NCBI RefSeq assembly: GCF_901709675.1
Contig: NC_051091.1
Coordinates: 4,438,967-4,502,966, forward strand
Direction: 5' to 3'
DNA: 64,000 nucleotides
Source of the DNA: Syngnathus acus
Taxonomy: Eukaryota; Chordata; Actinopteri; Syngnathiformes; Syngnathidae
Shown here: positions 26,301 to 40,559 of the stretch, in pieces
How the letters are laid out: each line of letters begins with the position of its first letter
Position numbering within the stretch: position 1 is the stretch's first letter
Made by a program: the position numbers and the translations under genes
The notes under the pieces: generated by a model
What the model was told of the DNA's origin: nothing
Databases searched by the model: none
Seen by the model: only the letters and a program-made list of their open reading frames with translations

Positions 26301-29300
26301 AACATCCATTCGGGTCAATGGTGGTGCAACAATTTGCTTTTGTGGTTTCAAATTATAGACAAGAATTAGCACAGTCCTTACAAACATGCTGGATCCATTC
26401 TGACAATGATGGTCAACATACAGAATGTCATCATGACAAACAAAGGGACTTTGGGGTAATGGCAACATTTATTGCATTAGACCAGATGGAGAAAAAAATG
26501 TTTGCTCTCATATTAAGAAGACAGTTTCACAGGATTTGATATGGAGAAACAATTGTCTGCACATTATGACTAAGCGAAACTGTTTTTGTGTTGTGATCAA
26601 CTATCACTGACAGTGTAGCGGTGTCTCGGTTCAGTAATCTTCATTAAGTGCCACTTCGAATGTGGGTGTTAATGATTATCTGTATTCCAACTCCAGCAGA
26701 AAAAAAGTGTAATAGGAAATGGCGAGATGAATGTGATTGTGTTCTTATCATTAGTAACAATCAACAGATCAACTGATACCGCCACTTGCATGCCCTTGTT
26801 CTGACTCGTCCTCATTCGTTGCTGTGTTTGCACTCTATTTCCATATTAAGGTACAAAGAGGCATTGAGGGGATTGTTGAACGTGGGAATCAGTCAATTCT
26901 GCAGGCGGGACTATGTTTGAACACAGAGAGCGAGATTTGTAGTTACAACGGCAAACGAACTGCACTTCTATTTGGCTGCCAACTCACAGCTGGGCCTCCG
27001 ACTGGTGCCAGCAACAGTTTGTAAGTGTGCAAACTGCGCACGTTTGTGACGCTTAGCCGCTCTTAGCCGTGAGCCAACGGCGCTAATTGCGTCATACGCT
27101 AACTTGCAAAACCCACAACATATGCTTTGACTTGAGCTGTCTGCTGTGCATAAATCTCAGCCTTGCTGTTGGCAGCGTGCTGACAGAGAGGCAGACGAGA
27201 ACATCCAGCGGGATGAAGGATGACGCTAGCCTTACCCGCTCTGGGCCACGGCGACGGCACAGCATTGATCCAGCCACTCCTGAGCCTGAAGAGCAAGAGC
27301 GCTTTGGCTTTGTCAGCATTGTTCAGCTCACAATTGCTTGGAAACTCAAGGGGGAAAGCCCGACATACTGGAGCAAGAAAATGTCGGTTACCCTTAGCAC
27401 ACAGCTCGAAATCTTGTCCGAAATGAAAAAAAAATAAACCAATCTTAATCGATATTTCTTGTATTTTCTATTAGTCTTATTATAAATTAGACCAGACCTG
27501 ATTGAGGAAAAGCTCATAAAAGTTTCCAAAGCCATCAAATAATGGACTAAGATGGCATTTTCCCGCACTGAGCTCTGAGGACATTGTGTTTTAAATGAGT
27601 TTATCCAAGCCTGGAAATGTCACGACGGCTGTCATTACACAAAAGGTGACGGTTTTATTTCCTTGGCTATTGCTGTGATTCCATCTCTGCCTGCAGAGTT
27701 GTTAATCTTCACAGGAGCACACCAGACAAAAAAAGACACTAAAGTAGCAATTATTCTTAGATATGAGTGAAGAAAGGAAACAATGCTTTCCGATGCTTAA
27801 TCTGGAGCAGGAAGGAGCAGAATGGAGGAGATTGTGGATGGGGAGAGGTTGGAGATTGGGGAGAAAGCTGAACAAGTGCAGCCTTGAAAATGAGACTGGT
27901 GACAGGCGGCGTGTTTGCTCATCTCTCATGTTCTCTCTTAACTACAGTGTGACGGTGAGGGAGACGGCAGGCGGGAAGATGGAGAGGAGGAGAGTGGGCA
28001 ACAGACAGAAAGGTAGACATGATGGAGTGACAGCATAGCAGCGAGGCAGAAGAAAAATGGGGGCGACAGAATGAGGTTTACAGCACCGGGTAACAGAAAG
28101 CAGACCCGATCCACTGGGCTTACACACCAAAACAAATATTCGAAACAAGTATTGTGTATTTGGGCTCGCCATTTATCAAAATGAAATAGCGCCTTCGATT
28201 TTGGCCTTCTTTCAAACGTTATGATTGAAGAAAACAGATTAATGCGCAGAACCTGTGTGGTGAGTTTGCAAGTTCCAATATTGTTAAAATATCCTGAACA
28301 CTCCATATTGATTGCGTAACAAGCATTTAGCGTCATGTGATTGTGCTGGGACTGCTTTAAAAAAATCGAGAGTTTGGGAAATGAGTGTGATGTGCAAGGG
28401 AGGAACGGGCGTGAGGAGCTGAAGGTCTGAAGTCACTGAATAATCGTTTCATTAATCGTGATTTGAATTCCAGTCTAAATAACCATGATTATCATTATTT
28501 CCATAATCGTCCAGCCTGTATTGTTCCAAGTATCAGATGCAAGGGCTCAGACGGCAGCGGCCGTCCTGACACTGAGCCGGGAGCTGACGAGCGTTCTGTG
28601 ACTGCGGGGGCCATCTGTCAACAGGACAGAGGTCCCGCCCTCATCAATGTCGATACAGGCTCATAACGCAACCTGAGTCAAACACATGTGAGCTTTGTTA
28701 GACTGTAGGAGAACTTTTACCGCCCTCCTTTCACATTCATCCGACTTATTCTGTCAGCCCTTCAAACTTGCTCCATTTGCACCTGCTTCAAGCCAGGCAT
28801 TGAGAGAAAATGGGAACAATGAGTTCATCTAAACAAAAGAAATGTCTTTTGTGTTCTGTGTCTTTATGTAAATGCCAGAACATCGTTTGCCTGTTTGTCG
28901 TTGCGCATTTGTGGTTACTCATAGATAAAAAGTAAAATGAAGAACGGGAAGATAATGAAGATATGATCGGAACAGAGCAGAGAAAAGCCATCCAGGAATA
29001 TTGAAATTTACTTGAGCTGCTCTGCTGCTCTCTCTGCTCCGATGGCTATATGTGCTCATTAAATATTCATCTTTCTACCATCACGAGAGGGGAAGTTTTG
29101 GTATAAAAAGATCGAGACAGATAATGTCTGGACTAGCTGTCGTATCGAGCCCGCTGTTCTCTTAAAGCTAGCTCAACATTAGCATGTTGGAAAGAAGTGA
29201 TGTAGTCTATATACTGAAGTAAAAACTTTCAGACAGAAATCCAATTAAGCCAGAGCAAAAAGGAGTAAAAAAGAAAATAGAATGCTTTTCTCCATCTATT

Positions 29301-30000
29301 ATGTTGTTTCATTGTTAGATTTTATTTTTGTAAAATTGTGAAGAGGTTTTAGAGGTGGATCATTAGGGGCACTCAAGTTCCCACCAGGTCTGACAGCATG
29401 TTTGAGTACCCCCGATTTAGAGTGAATCATGTGGGAGCAGCAGTTCTGGCAAACGTGAACTAGCAAAACATAATAGTTGTTGTTTCATCCAGTTACTAAA
29501 ATAACATGCAGTAATATCCAACATAACACGCACATATTATATTTAATATTTATAATTGAAAATAAAGAGCATGAAACATTTTGATCCACCGCCTGTACAT
29601 CTTTTTGCGACGAAAGCTTCTTGCCTGAGATGACAGTGACAGTTTTTAAGGCAAGACATGGGTTTTGACTGCAGAATGGAATCCATCAAAAGACATAGAC
29701 AATCAAATAAGAGATACAAAAAGACCATCAAACGGTCGAGAGAAGAAAGAAAAGAAAGGGGAAAAGCATGAAGATTAGCAAGCATGCCGAGGAGCTTTTG
29801 AGGAGATAAAAATAGACCACAGAGCTAGGCAGAGGGGTGAAGAAATGAGTCCTGTTCATCATAAAATGTGCACTTGGAGAGTGACTGAAAAAAAAAACCC
29901 CAACTCTCTGGATGATAGAATGGCTAGATCACAAAATGGGCCATTTTTTGGGAAACAAAGCTCGCCTTTTCATGCAATAAACTGATACATAGCAAAAAAA
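20364..30000 (-). other. cdh4: cdh4 intron 2, segment nearest exon 3
   Basis: No exon with a cadherin prodomain sequence was found, so exon 2 is further away. Contents are a T-rich tract near 21560-21577, a CAT/ATC run near 21291-21308, an exon-like plus-strand stretch at 23002-23126, a 22-C run at 24985-25006 and a GC-rich block near 28540-28665. Open frames here are short and carry no motif I recognise. Confidence 0.75.
24985..25006. repeat. Poly-C tract, 22 bases
   Basis: An uninterrupted run of 22 C. Homopolymers of this length are often miscounted in assemblies. Confidence 0.95.
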
Positions 30001-31340
30001 AAAAAGAAGGACGCAAAATGTCCTCCCACAACTATATATTTCTCTTGTATTGGAAGCAATTGTAAGTGTTCAACAAGTATTTTATACGACAGCGCCAGCT
30101 CGGGTATCGTCACGTATCAAATTTTCTGACTGCAGTATGTCGTTTTGCGGCAACTACAGGATCTCTGTGTAAAAGTCAAGTATCCGCACTGGTCATCAAA
30201 CCAGGGTATATTTTTCCAAACTGGATTGCAGAGACTGTTCTAAACTGTCCATTTTTTTTAGATAATTCATTGGATGTTGTTTACATTTGAGAAAGGAAAT
30301 TATATCGTAATAATAATGAATGTATACATAGTATTCAGGTTTATGATTTTTGACCTCCATCTTTGTGTTGGGCACTGCTGGTTGTTCCTTTGTGATATTT
30401 ATGTAATCTCATGGTGTCTTTGTATTGATTACTTCCCTCTCAGTTATTGCCCAGTCAGCGAGAAGCAGACACTGAGATTTGTCTCAATATATGACGCTGC
30501 CCGAACCCGCTCTCAGACACTCTCCGGTCACGCAACGTTTGTTTTTAATTTTTTGCTCCCATCCCACTGTGAGATATACAGACGAATGCAGTTTTTGAGT
30601 TGCAATGGTGAATCTTTCCTTCTTGCTAAACTTTTCCTGACAATCCTAATATGCTTTGTCAAACACTTTCCAGTGCTACCAGCTGTCAGACCACTTACAG
30701 TAGGTGTCCTGAAAAGACTCCATTTTAATTTATGAGGGAGAGCGCTGCTCTCCGCAGCGAATTGCTTGCTCATCAGAGCTCTATAGGTGGAATGAAACTT
30801 TCAGGCAGTTTTAATGTATGAACTGTGTGAGCTAATCACTTAACAGGACCGCAGAGGGAGTGTGCTTGCTGAAAGTCTGAACTTCACATAGCCCAGTGTG
30901 GGAGAGAAAGCGTGTGTACCGCTGAGCGAATGCGGCGGGGAAGACGGAAGGCTTTTGGCAGAACGAGGTCATTCTGTTCTACCAAGTGAAAGTGCGTGTG
31001 GATGTAGCGAGTGACACGAGTGTAGGCCTCTGTGTTTTTAGCGTTAACCTCTTTACAACTCACACGGTGCTCGGGGACAGGGAAGCGCTGTTAAGTACAT
31101 GAACAGAGATGTAAGTCGTTTGCAAGTAATTTGCCATGCAAGCTGTATGATGTTGATGAGTTGTCATTATAAAACATTCTACACTTGGCTGGATAAAATA
31201 TTCAATATTATGCAATTTTCCTCCTAGGGTAATGGCTGCTTATAGTTAATTGCAGCTGATATAAAAAGATCGCTCAATTTTTCCTGTCTTTCATCTTAAA
31301 CCAGATGAGAACAACCTGCAGCTAACCTTGCTGCTATGAC

Positions 31341-31353
31341 GGGGGGGGGGGGG
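31341..31353. repeat. Poly-G tract, 13 bases
   Basis: An uninterrupted G run on the plus strand, that is, poly-C on the gene's coding strand. Confidence 0.95.
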
Positions 31354-34300
31354 TATCTGCTTGACAACATGATAGTTTCCAGGCATCGGCTTTTCAATTG
31401 GCCCTCAAGGCAAATACATGCAATGAAATATAAATAGACAACCAATGTAGCTGATGACCTCAGTGTGGTGAGGAAGTCACAGTGATGAAAAGAATAAATA
31501 TAATTTTAACGGTTGCGAATGTGTTATTTAATTCCAGATCGAAAACCATTTTTTTGAACATGTTGATTTGTCTTATTGGCTTAACATGAAATTATGTGAA
31601 AATGTGGAAAAAATTATTTTGTGTTTGGTCGATCTCATGTTCAAAAATAAACTTCAAATTCACATTTTAGAGGGCCATGGTAAGCACAACTTTTGAAACA
31701 GCTCGTACAAGGTTTATGGCTGGGGAGGTACTGACAGAATCCGTTTTACACATTTATGAGCCCAACATCTTTGCCATTACATAAAAGCTTGACGTTAAAA
31801 ACTAGAGGGAAAAAAAAACTGCGTAAAAAATGGCAGTAATTTGCCGAATACCGTCTGTAACACTTCATGCTATTTTTTTTAAGATGCATTTTTAAGTGGG
31901 CAGCAAAGCTCAATGTGTAGCACAAATCGCATATTAAAAGTGCTACGAAACATTGTAGAATTGAGAGACGGGAACAGGCAAGTTTAGTTCGTTCGGGTCG
32001 TGCACAATCTGAGTCGAGGCTCCTCACTGCCATGTATTTGAATTTTAAGTCAATTTAGCAAGCTTTACAGGTGCAAAGTCGCTGTTGGCCTTTATGACCA
32101 CCCCATGATTGCTCCCGATCGATTAATAACCACCTAAACTGTACATTCGAATCAATAAAGACCTCTTGGAGCCTCCTCTCAGTCCAATCTATTGAACTTA
32201 CCAAGACAATTTTATACTGACATTTTCTACTTCCTTTTTCATCTCTATTCACTTGCAGTAGAAACAATATCTCGCCGTTTTTTCCTCCAATTACTGCCTG
32301 TAACGCGTCTACCAATATGCGAGGAAAACAGAAAAATTGAATCTCCGGGGTGTGAATTTTTTTCTTTGAGTATTCCGGTTCAAGATATCTTGGAGGTCTG
32401 TTTTTATTTGTCGCCCCACAGGGTGCATTTTATTTTCTGCTCAAACAGCCTTCCGTTTATCACATCCGGCGCTGAAAAGACACCTGTCGCATAGTGGGCA
32501 TGAAAAGAAGAAAGCAAGGAGGGGAAAACTAATGTGCAGCGTGCTTAGTCCTAAGTATGAATCGGTAGCCTGCCGCTGGAAAAGTGTTGAGCGAAAGCAC
32601 TCTTGTAAAGACCGTGGGAGGATCCTCCTGCCCACTCCGCCACGGACTACAGAGCCCGACTTGTGCCGAGGTGACCCCCCATGTGTACTGCGCAGCCACG
32701 ACATTCAGCATGGTTATGTATGAGCAGGTTGGTCCTTCTGCAGGGAGACTGCATGCCACCTGTTTCAGCAGCACCTCAAAGTGTCACGCAAAGGTGAAAC
32801 TGCAGGCGCTGAAAGCAGCTGAGCAAAATGGAGTCAAACTTTTGGAAGAAGACGCGTGCATATTTTAGGAAACGGATTTGAATTTTCAAAAATCCAAACA
32901 AATAATGACTCAAAATGTTATTTATCTGATTAGTACTGTGGTTGTTTTGTATTTATTTTGTCTTTGTGCGCATTTTATTCTATTTTCATGCATCTTTCTT
33001 CATAATTAGTATTTTGATTGTTCAAGGAAACAGGTTGCTAGACACAAAAATGGCTATCAGGTAGATAACGTGGCTCTGTAGCGCAAGGCTCCTGTTGAGT
33101 TGTGAAGGTGTCTTCAGCATGCGCCCTCACATGCGCCCTTCAACTTCCATTTTTTTCTCTTGCTTTGCTCAGCGGCCAAATGGAGGCACCATGAGGAGTT
33201 TGAATAAAAGGAATGTCAGACATCGATTTCTATGAGGTGACTGTATCAGCATGAGACTTGGCCTACGTCTCCGGTCAAGGACGCCGTACGCATCAACCGG
33301 GCCGGCTCTCTGTCCGTCAGGCATCAAATGAGCTGCCCCCAGTGGGACACTGAGATCAGAGAGCAGAGGGAGTCGCCTTTCATCTCTTCGGGATTAGTAC
33401 TTCCATCGGGGCAAAATACAGGCTGTGGATGTGTACATTCGGGAATACGCACTCCGGAATAAGTATCTACATGTTAGCCACGGGCTCACTGCTATCTCAT
33501 TCGACTGCATGCCAACCTTGCCCCTCAGGTCGCAATATATGCGGCTTCTATGGAAGCAGCAGGAAAAGGAGAAAACATCCTGCAATCTTCCTTCACTGCC
33601 GTCTGATGTCAAATATCCAGCATTTAAAAACAGTCTTCAAAGCCTCCCGGTACGTTGCAGGCATGAGGCCGTTTGTACGTTACAGGCAACACGCAACCGT
33701 GCAAAATGTTGACGCGTGGTGCAGTGAGATGCCGCCGTGCTAACGGGAGCGGAGGCATTAAACATGGATGAAAGGCTTCAGTGGACGGTGTCATGGGAGG
33801 CGGGAAGGTGAGACAAAGAGCTCAGCCTCATGGGACACAGTCATCGTGTGACAATTTGGAGACTTATGGGCCATCAACCACTTCACATACAGAAACACCT
33901 GTTAAGAAGATTCTGTTCACAAGCGCAACGGTAGAAGACCACCTGTGACACCAACACGTTGGATCTTCTCCTAACACCACCATTCACTCCTTTGTCTTCA
34001 TTTCACACACATACCAACACTGGCACGCATTCACACGGGTCCATTTCCTCCTCCTGTCTTGAATTTGGTCCACACAGTCTGACACTAATGGCAACTTTTC
34101 ACACCCTTTATGGAGAGTCTGCACGGATACAGGAACAACGACTCAGCTCTAACTTTTCAAAGACGCCTGTCTGCACACAGCCAGGCACTAAGAAGAAATG
34201 CTGAGACCCAACATGATTTATGTCCAATTATAGAGGTCTGAATGGGAATTCATCACATGATATTTTCTGAATAGAAATAATGCCCAGAGTGTATTTATGA

Positions 34301-35159
34301 ATGCAGTAGAGTTTTACTCTCTCGACTACTGTACAGCCACAATTAAATAACGAGGGCACTGGATTAACAAGCACTCAATGGACATCATAACGTCTAACAC
34401 ACCCAAGTCAGGCTTTGCTTCTTCTCATTGTCCATCCTCTGCCCGAAAAATGGCTGGCCGTCTGACCAATGATCATCACTAATGAGAACGCGTGACAATT
34501 CTACCCACAGGAGACTAAAAAAGCACACACTTGAGCAAAAGCACATAAAGCTGCAAGTGAAGGTGTGCACGCGCTGAGCGGTAGAGCTGATTGGCAGGCA
34601 AATTGTTACTGCTGTAACAGCAGATTGACAGTGAAAACCGCCAAATGCACAAAAGACATTTAATGCCGGTAAAAAGGCATTCACGGAACTGGCCTCACCA
34701 GAGTTTGCATAAAAGCCAGACTATTTTGCGCGTCTCTGAGAAGTTGAGGCTGAGGTGAAGCGTTCGGTAAAATATGGGACTTATTTATCTATTTTTTTTC
34801 AGAAGAGAAGCTCTTTATAGAAACAGAGAGACTCAGGTGCCAATCATGAGCAGTAAACCCACTTTCAAGGCTGGAGCTTATTCAAGTGTGGGTGTTGGAA
34901 TTTCTTATTTCTTACACCTTGAAGAGAGGCGACTCAAGATGCTGTGCCACGAGTGGGATAGTAAATAAAGGTGATAATAATAAAGCTGCTCCACATTTTT
35001 TCATCAAGAAACCATAATTCTAGTGTCCGCGACAGGCGAATGTGCTCGGGTTGGACCAGAAAAAAATGAACATAATAGGGGAAGGTGAGCTAGAGGGAAA
35101 AAAAAAAAAAACATCTCACAGCGAGAGGTGATCGTGAGAATGAGAAATACTAAGCAGTA

Positions 35160-35400
35160 TTTGGCCATTTCTGCTCCTCATAATGTCCCACAGTGTAGGT
35201 ATAATTAGACCCGGGAAATGGTGTATCATTAGTCCCAGCCAGGATGTTAAAATAAAGTGTGAACTAATTGGTGGAGAATATACCATGCCTGAAATAATAA
35301 AGCCGGTGATTATGGGAGTAGACGCCGTCCAATTAAAATTGATACTTTCAGCAGCGTAGGGCAGAATCCAATGATGATTAAAAGAGGCGAGAAATCCACA
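35160..35400. promoter_or_regulatory. Candidate enhancer-like stretch in intron 2
   Basis: The stretch is dense in TAAT-type homeodomain cores: ATAATTAG, ACTAATTGG, GTGATTATGG, CCAATTAAAATTG and ATGATTAAAAG. It is repeat-free and non-coding in all frames over its length. The composition resembles conserved non-coding elements of developmental genes, and cdh4 is developmentally regulated in the nervous system. Conservation is not shown here. Confidence 0.25.
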
Positions 35401-38400
35401 TAAAACCGATCATCTCTTGTTCTAAACTTGAGTTCTTCAAAGATGGCCGACATTAAACTGTTGTCAACTCGACTAACATCTCATTTTCTATCGTTGTGTA
35501 GGTTTTAATGAGAATATTCACCAGATTTCAGAAAGCTCTGCAAGTTAAGATCGAGCACTCTGCGAGAACAAGCCACATAAAAGCATGAAAGTCATGTTTT
35601 CCAAAATGAAGGTACATGGGATAAGAGTTGTAACACGTGTAAGTCCATTGGGTGAAAAAAGCACTTATCGCCATTAAGCTCGCTCGCTCGCTCGTGTGTG
35701 CCTCGACACAAGCGTGTCAGCCTTTGTCGGCAGAGGCAGCAGCTCGGCTCTCTTGACTCAACTGGGACAGACGGTCCGGACTCGGCATCAAGCAGCTGTC
35801 AGCGCTTTTATTTTACTGGGAAAAAAAACATTTTCAATCAATGCCTGAGGATGTTTTCAAGCATTTTAAGAGGCAAGCGGCTCAAACATCACCGCTGTTC
35901 GATAGGTCAAGCGGCATTCTTGAGCAGTTCCAAATTTGCTAATGGGGAGTCGCAAACCAGGCGACTTCTCACTGGAGACGGGATGCTATTTTCACGCTTG
36001 TTGCCTTCGTTCTTTCCCAGTAGCTTTTTGCACATACCTTTACGCAAACCATCTGCCGCCCGGGTCCTTTGTGAGTTAGTTCGAGAGCTTAGTGGCTGTC
36101 TCCGTTTGTTCACAAAACAACAACTTTAATTGGAAATGCAGGGGCGAAAGAAGAGGAGGCCTCCGCAAGACTTGTACTTCACCTGGCTCAGACTTCTTAT
36201 TTGAATCATTGATCGCAATACTCGTCATGTCAATGTGTGTCTCAAGACATGATAGTTGGCTCTTTTTAACAGCAAAATAACGACAGCACGGCAGCTAACA
36301 ATCGCAGGCTTCTATTTTGGATATTTGGGTAAATGGTTTAGATGACGATACAGCAAAATAACCTTCAGCGATTACTTAGATGCAATTAATAAATCAAACA
36401 CAACTTGCAATGATCAGCCAGCTTCATCAGCAGTTTACGTGCATCATCCAGTTTATAGTTTGCTGATATGCATTGTGCTGTGGCCAGTTTCCAATTGCAC
36501 TTGATGGGCTTGAACAATTTGCACGGCTGGCAGAAAAAAACATAATCAATCCGGAGATTATAGAAAAGGACACTAAAAGCAGCCAAGCGCAGCATTTTCT
36601 CTTATCACAATTACACCTTCGCCTCCAGTCTCAGGTAGAGCCAATTAAGCTCCGAGAGGATCAGCCAGCGACCACTTCACATCCAGACGCCTTAAAGATG
36701 ACTGACTGCAGAGGGGCGGCACGCTAACACACAGCGAGGATCGATTTATAATGCAGGTATATGGAACACTCAACCCTGGTATTTTTTCAAAGCACACAGC
36801 TATTGATTTGGGGAATGACGTAGAGGTTGCTGAGTGACAAACGGCTGCATCAACCGTTCAAGGGCATTGGCCAAACACTTCCACCATTTACGCTTCCATC
36901 GCGGAAAGTTCATTCAACACTCCCAGACTCCATTTTTTCTGTCTTTCATTGCGAGAGATCCCTCATGGAAGGTGATGACTCGGCAGTACAGAAGTAGAAA
37001 AGCGTTTTAATATGAACGAATAAAGGCGAGTAAGAGATGCGCTAACAACCGAGACTATAAATGAACACACATTCTGTCGCGTTTGTGTTTTATTCTCTGT
37101 AGAATTTGACATTGTTATTCTTTTAACAACGACGGTGTTGGAAGTAAACCAAATATGGAAGAAGACACAAACTTGTAAGACTTTGCTTTCATACAACTAC
37201 TTGAGGTTTGACGTGATCTAAAAGCTGTTGTTATAACGCCATTGATCTTGGGTGAATGACAGAGTGGCATTGCAAAATATTGTATATACGAATGGCACAC
37301 ACATGGATCATGGTCATTGGTGGTAATTATTCGGGCCTTGACACCACCGCGAGGTGATGGAAAGAGAAGAGACAGGCTTGGAGGCTCCTTTCCACTGCCC
37401 TTGCTGTGTCCTCCATCAGAGTCGCCAGCTAAGATTTGATCCGAAGCAATCTCCACAGCTCTTGTTTGCATTCCTCGCCCGGCTATTTTAATCAGGAACC
37501 TCGCTAAACAAATTCCAGCTGTTATCAGATCCGCTCAATGTTACCGAATCACACGCCGCACAACTTCAATTAAACATGAAAACCTTTCGACCTCAACTTT
37601 GCCAGGACAAATTTCATTATTGAGTAAAGCAACAACATTTCAAATTAGCCTTCATCTTCTACAAATGCAAGACCTGAACCATTGAGTATGCTGACCAGGT
37701 TAGATGGATTTGGCTAAAGAGGATGCCGATGGATGACCGACTTCCTCAAAATGACGACATCAAATGTAACGGCGAAGAACGCAGCTCATATGGTCGAATC
37801 CTTCATGAAAGCTTTCTCATACTTTATAGCTTGTGGCAACATGGCCAACAAGTCTCACTAGCATTTATTTCAAGGCGAAACCTGCACTGTTGGATTGATG
37901 TACGCCGACCAGTATTTCGCTTGACCTCTTTGCCTCTGCAGATATGCCCCTCTTGGAGCCTTGAAACTCTCTGAAATGATTTGTGACGTCTAAACTGGCC
38001 ATGTCATAAACCGCTTTGAAAATATGGACTGAAAAAATAGACTCCATACGACGGGAGGCTCAGAAGGCCCGAGATGATGTAAGGTCTTTCACAATAAGCA
38101 GTTGCAACAGTGTTGCAGTTAGGCCGAGCCAGTCTCTTCATTATTTAATACAAATATAAAATACATTTGCTGAGCGAATAAATGCTTTTATGGATCTGCT
38201 TTGTTTGCTGCCAGCTTTTGCTTGAAGCAGTTACAAAGTTCAAAGTTAAGTTCCATCGAGTTTACGTCTTAAGACAAAACCCATTTGAGTTCATTTCATT
38301 TGAAAAGTTGTTTCCCTTATTGACTTGCAACGAACATCCATCTCTAAATGAGGGTCTTGCTGATAGCAAGCTTGCGTCGCTCTATTCTCTCTCTCTCGCT

Positions 38401-39441
38401 CTCTGCGTGGATATCCCAATAGAACTTCCCTCCGCACATGTTCAATTATTCATCTCCCTCTGTCAAAAATTCAGCCTTGCTAGCACTTGCCAGTATCCCA
38501 CACAAATTGGCAGCCATGCGCAAATTTGGCATATGGTGCCGAGCAGCACGGCTTTTTTTTTCCCCCCACGTCTTTTCAGTTAGTCCGCCCGCACTTTCCG
38601 AGTACACTAACACAAATGGCAATAAACTCGCAAATACATGTATATTTACAGATACACTCACACAAAGTAATGATGTTCCGTGTTTGTCTGCCTTCCAAAG
38701 TGAAAGCCCCCGTTTGTTACCGCAGCGTACGTTTTTGGACTTTTGTCTGATGATCTCTTCACATGAACTTCCAATCTCGAAAATGTCATGCTTTGTTGTA
38801 ACACACAATGATGGAGGAAAACCTTTATGACTGCTAACTATCATTCATGAGACACAGAATTAGCCAATGGGAGACTAAAAATGGAGGAAAATGCAATTGT
38901 TTGACACACAGACCAAAGTGAGTGATGCAACCCACTGACAACAGTGGCTGGAAAACGGCAATTTGTGTAAGCTATCGTTAATAGCCAGCGTTTGCCCTCA
39001 CCCGTTCCCAAAGTGGGAAGTCTGTGGTACTACCCACCGAGGCATCCAGCTGCCAGAAGAAAAATGAAAATTGAATACAATACATGCAGCATACAATCGG
39101 TTGGTTCGCTAAAGGTTGCTTGATCGAATGCAACACAGATGTGAAGTGCTTCACAGAAACAGTGATTACCCAACAACATACAAATTAAAAAATATATGTT
39201 GGCTCTCATGCATCTACTTTGTCAGTTTAAAAATATCGGTCGGGGATCCGGTCACAGAAACCCGGAACCGTCACGTAGCTACACACATTTAATACGTGAG
39301 AAATTTACTTTTTTATCAATTTATGACATTGTTATGAAAAATACTTAAATACTTCAACGTTGCGAATTGTTCAGAACATCATGTTGCGCCACACAAACAC
39401 ACACAACCACCTGCTGGGAGCCTAAATGGGTAGTGAGCGCG

Positions 39442-39450
39442 TATGTGTGT

Positions 39451-39490
<40 letters not shown>
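39442..39490. repeat. (TG)n microsatellite
   Basis: About 24 TG units with one CTG interruption near the start and a GC step near the end. Confidence 0.95.
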
Positions 39491-39491
<1 letters not shown>

Positions 39492-40559
39492 CAGACGGGA
39501 GCTCATCCCAAATGTTCTTCTTGCCCTTGTGATCATACGCAACCAGAGAACAATTTCAGCTAATAAATAATACACAGAAATCAAATTACATTGAACAAAT
39601 AAAGATGTCGACGAAACTATTAATCAGAGCGCAAACATGTATTTACAAATATAACACTGGCACAAACAATCAATTATTCATAAAGTACGGGTGGGGTAGT
39701 GGGCTTCTTCCCGGGTGAGATGCTGCCATAATTGGAGTGGGACTCCGTTAGCGCCGGCTGCTGTGTGTTTACATAGATCGGCTGAATGCAGATTATTGTG
39801 TACCTTTACACAGATTCACAAACAAGCATTATAAAAAAAAAAAGTATCCCAAACCGTTTACCAGCAGTCAAGTGCCGGCTCATTATTACTTAATGACTTG
39901 TCTGATTAGTACCCAATATAAAAATCTTAGAGTCACAAGCTATATGTTTATTTTGATTTATTATTGGGCTAAAGTTACTGACTGGTGGCAGAATGACGAG
40001 GCGTATTAACATTTTGTGGTCAAACAGCCGCTGGGAGAAGAGCAACTTAGTTCTCATTGTGACACATTAAACATTACCACTGGCAGAAGGGTCTTTAGTT
40101 TGAGCTCATTGTCGGTCAGCTTTAGTGTTTTTCTCCTCCGTGTGTGCGGTGCATCTCCAAATAGGAAGCGTGGATGATTGCACTTTATCAATCAACCCGC
40201 ACATGCCGGTACATGACAATGTTGCGTGTTTTTCCACACACTTTTGAGTTGATTAGCCCTCAAACGTATGCATTGGTGGCACTTTTTACTTTTTATGTCC
40301 CTCTCTTCCCTTTGGGATGTGTTAACAAAATACTCAAAGACCTTGCGATAATTAATCAACAAGGGATTTGTGCGTGCCAATCAATGTGTGTAAATTGTGG
40401 GGGAAAAAAAGATCTGGCAACATATGCCCACTTTGTTTCTACACATCTAAAATACTATTAAAGAGTTTGTGCAAACTACTATTGTTGACTTGGCCTTGTG
40501 TCAAACAAATATTCTTGGTTAGCAAGTAATATTTATTCAAGCTAAGCATCATAATCAAT

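Larger units (their letters stand above)
30001..40000 (-). other. cdh4: cdh4 intron 2, second segment
   Basis: This segment contains a 13-G run (31341-31353), a homeodomain-motif-rich stretch (35160-35400) and a TG microsatellite (39442-39490). The longest open frame (30274-30735, 153 codons) is AT-rich with a Cys/Phe/Ile-rich product and no recognised domain. No exon is called. Confidence 0.75.

Noticed and set aside
27087-27437. 116-codon plus-strand open frame with an RRRHSIDPATPEPEEQE stretch
   Set aside because: It looks phosphosite-like, but there are no splice sites at sensible places and the remainder resembles no protein I know.
30274-30735. 153-codon plus-strand open frame, the longest in the window
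   Set aside because: The product is rich in Cys, Phe, Ile and Tyr, as expected from AT-rich non-coding DNA. There is no motif, no homologue I recognise and no splice sites that would make it an exon.
35698-36129. 143-codon plus-strand open frame
   Set aside because: It starts at a non-ATG codon, and the Ser/Arg/Leu-rich product shows no family signature.
39442-39490. Open frames of CVCVCV or HTHTHT repeats
   Set aside because: They are translations of the TG/CA microsatellite and not proteins.
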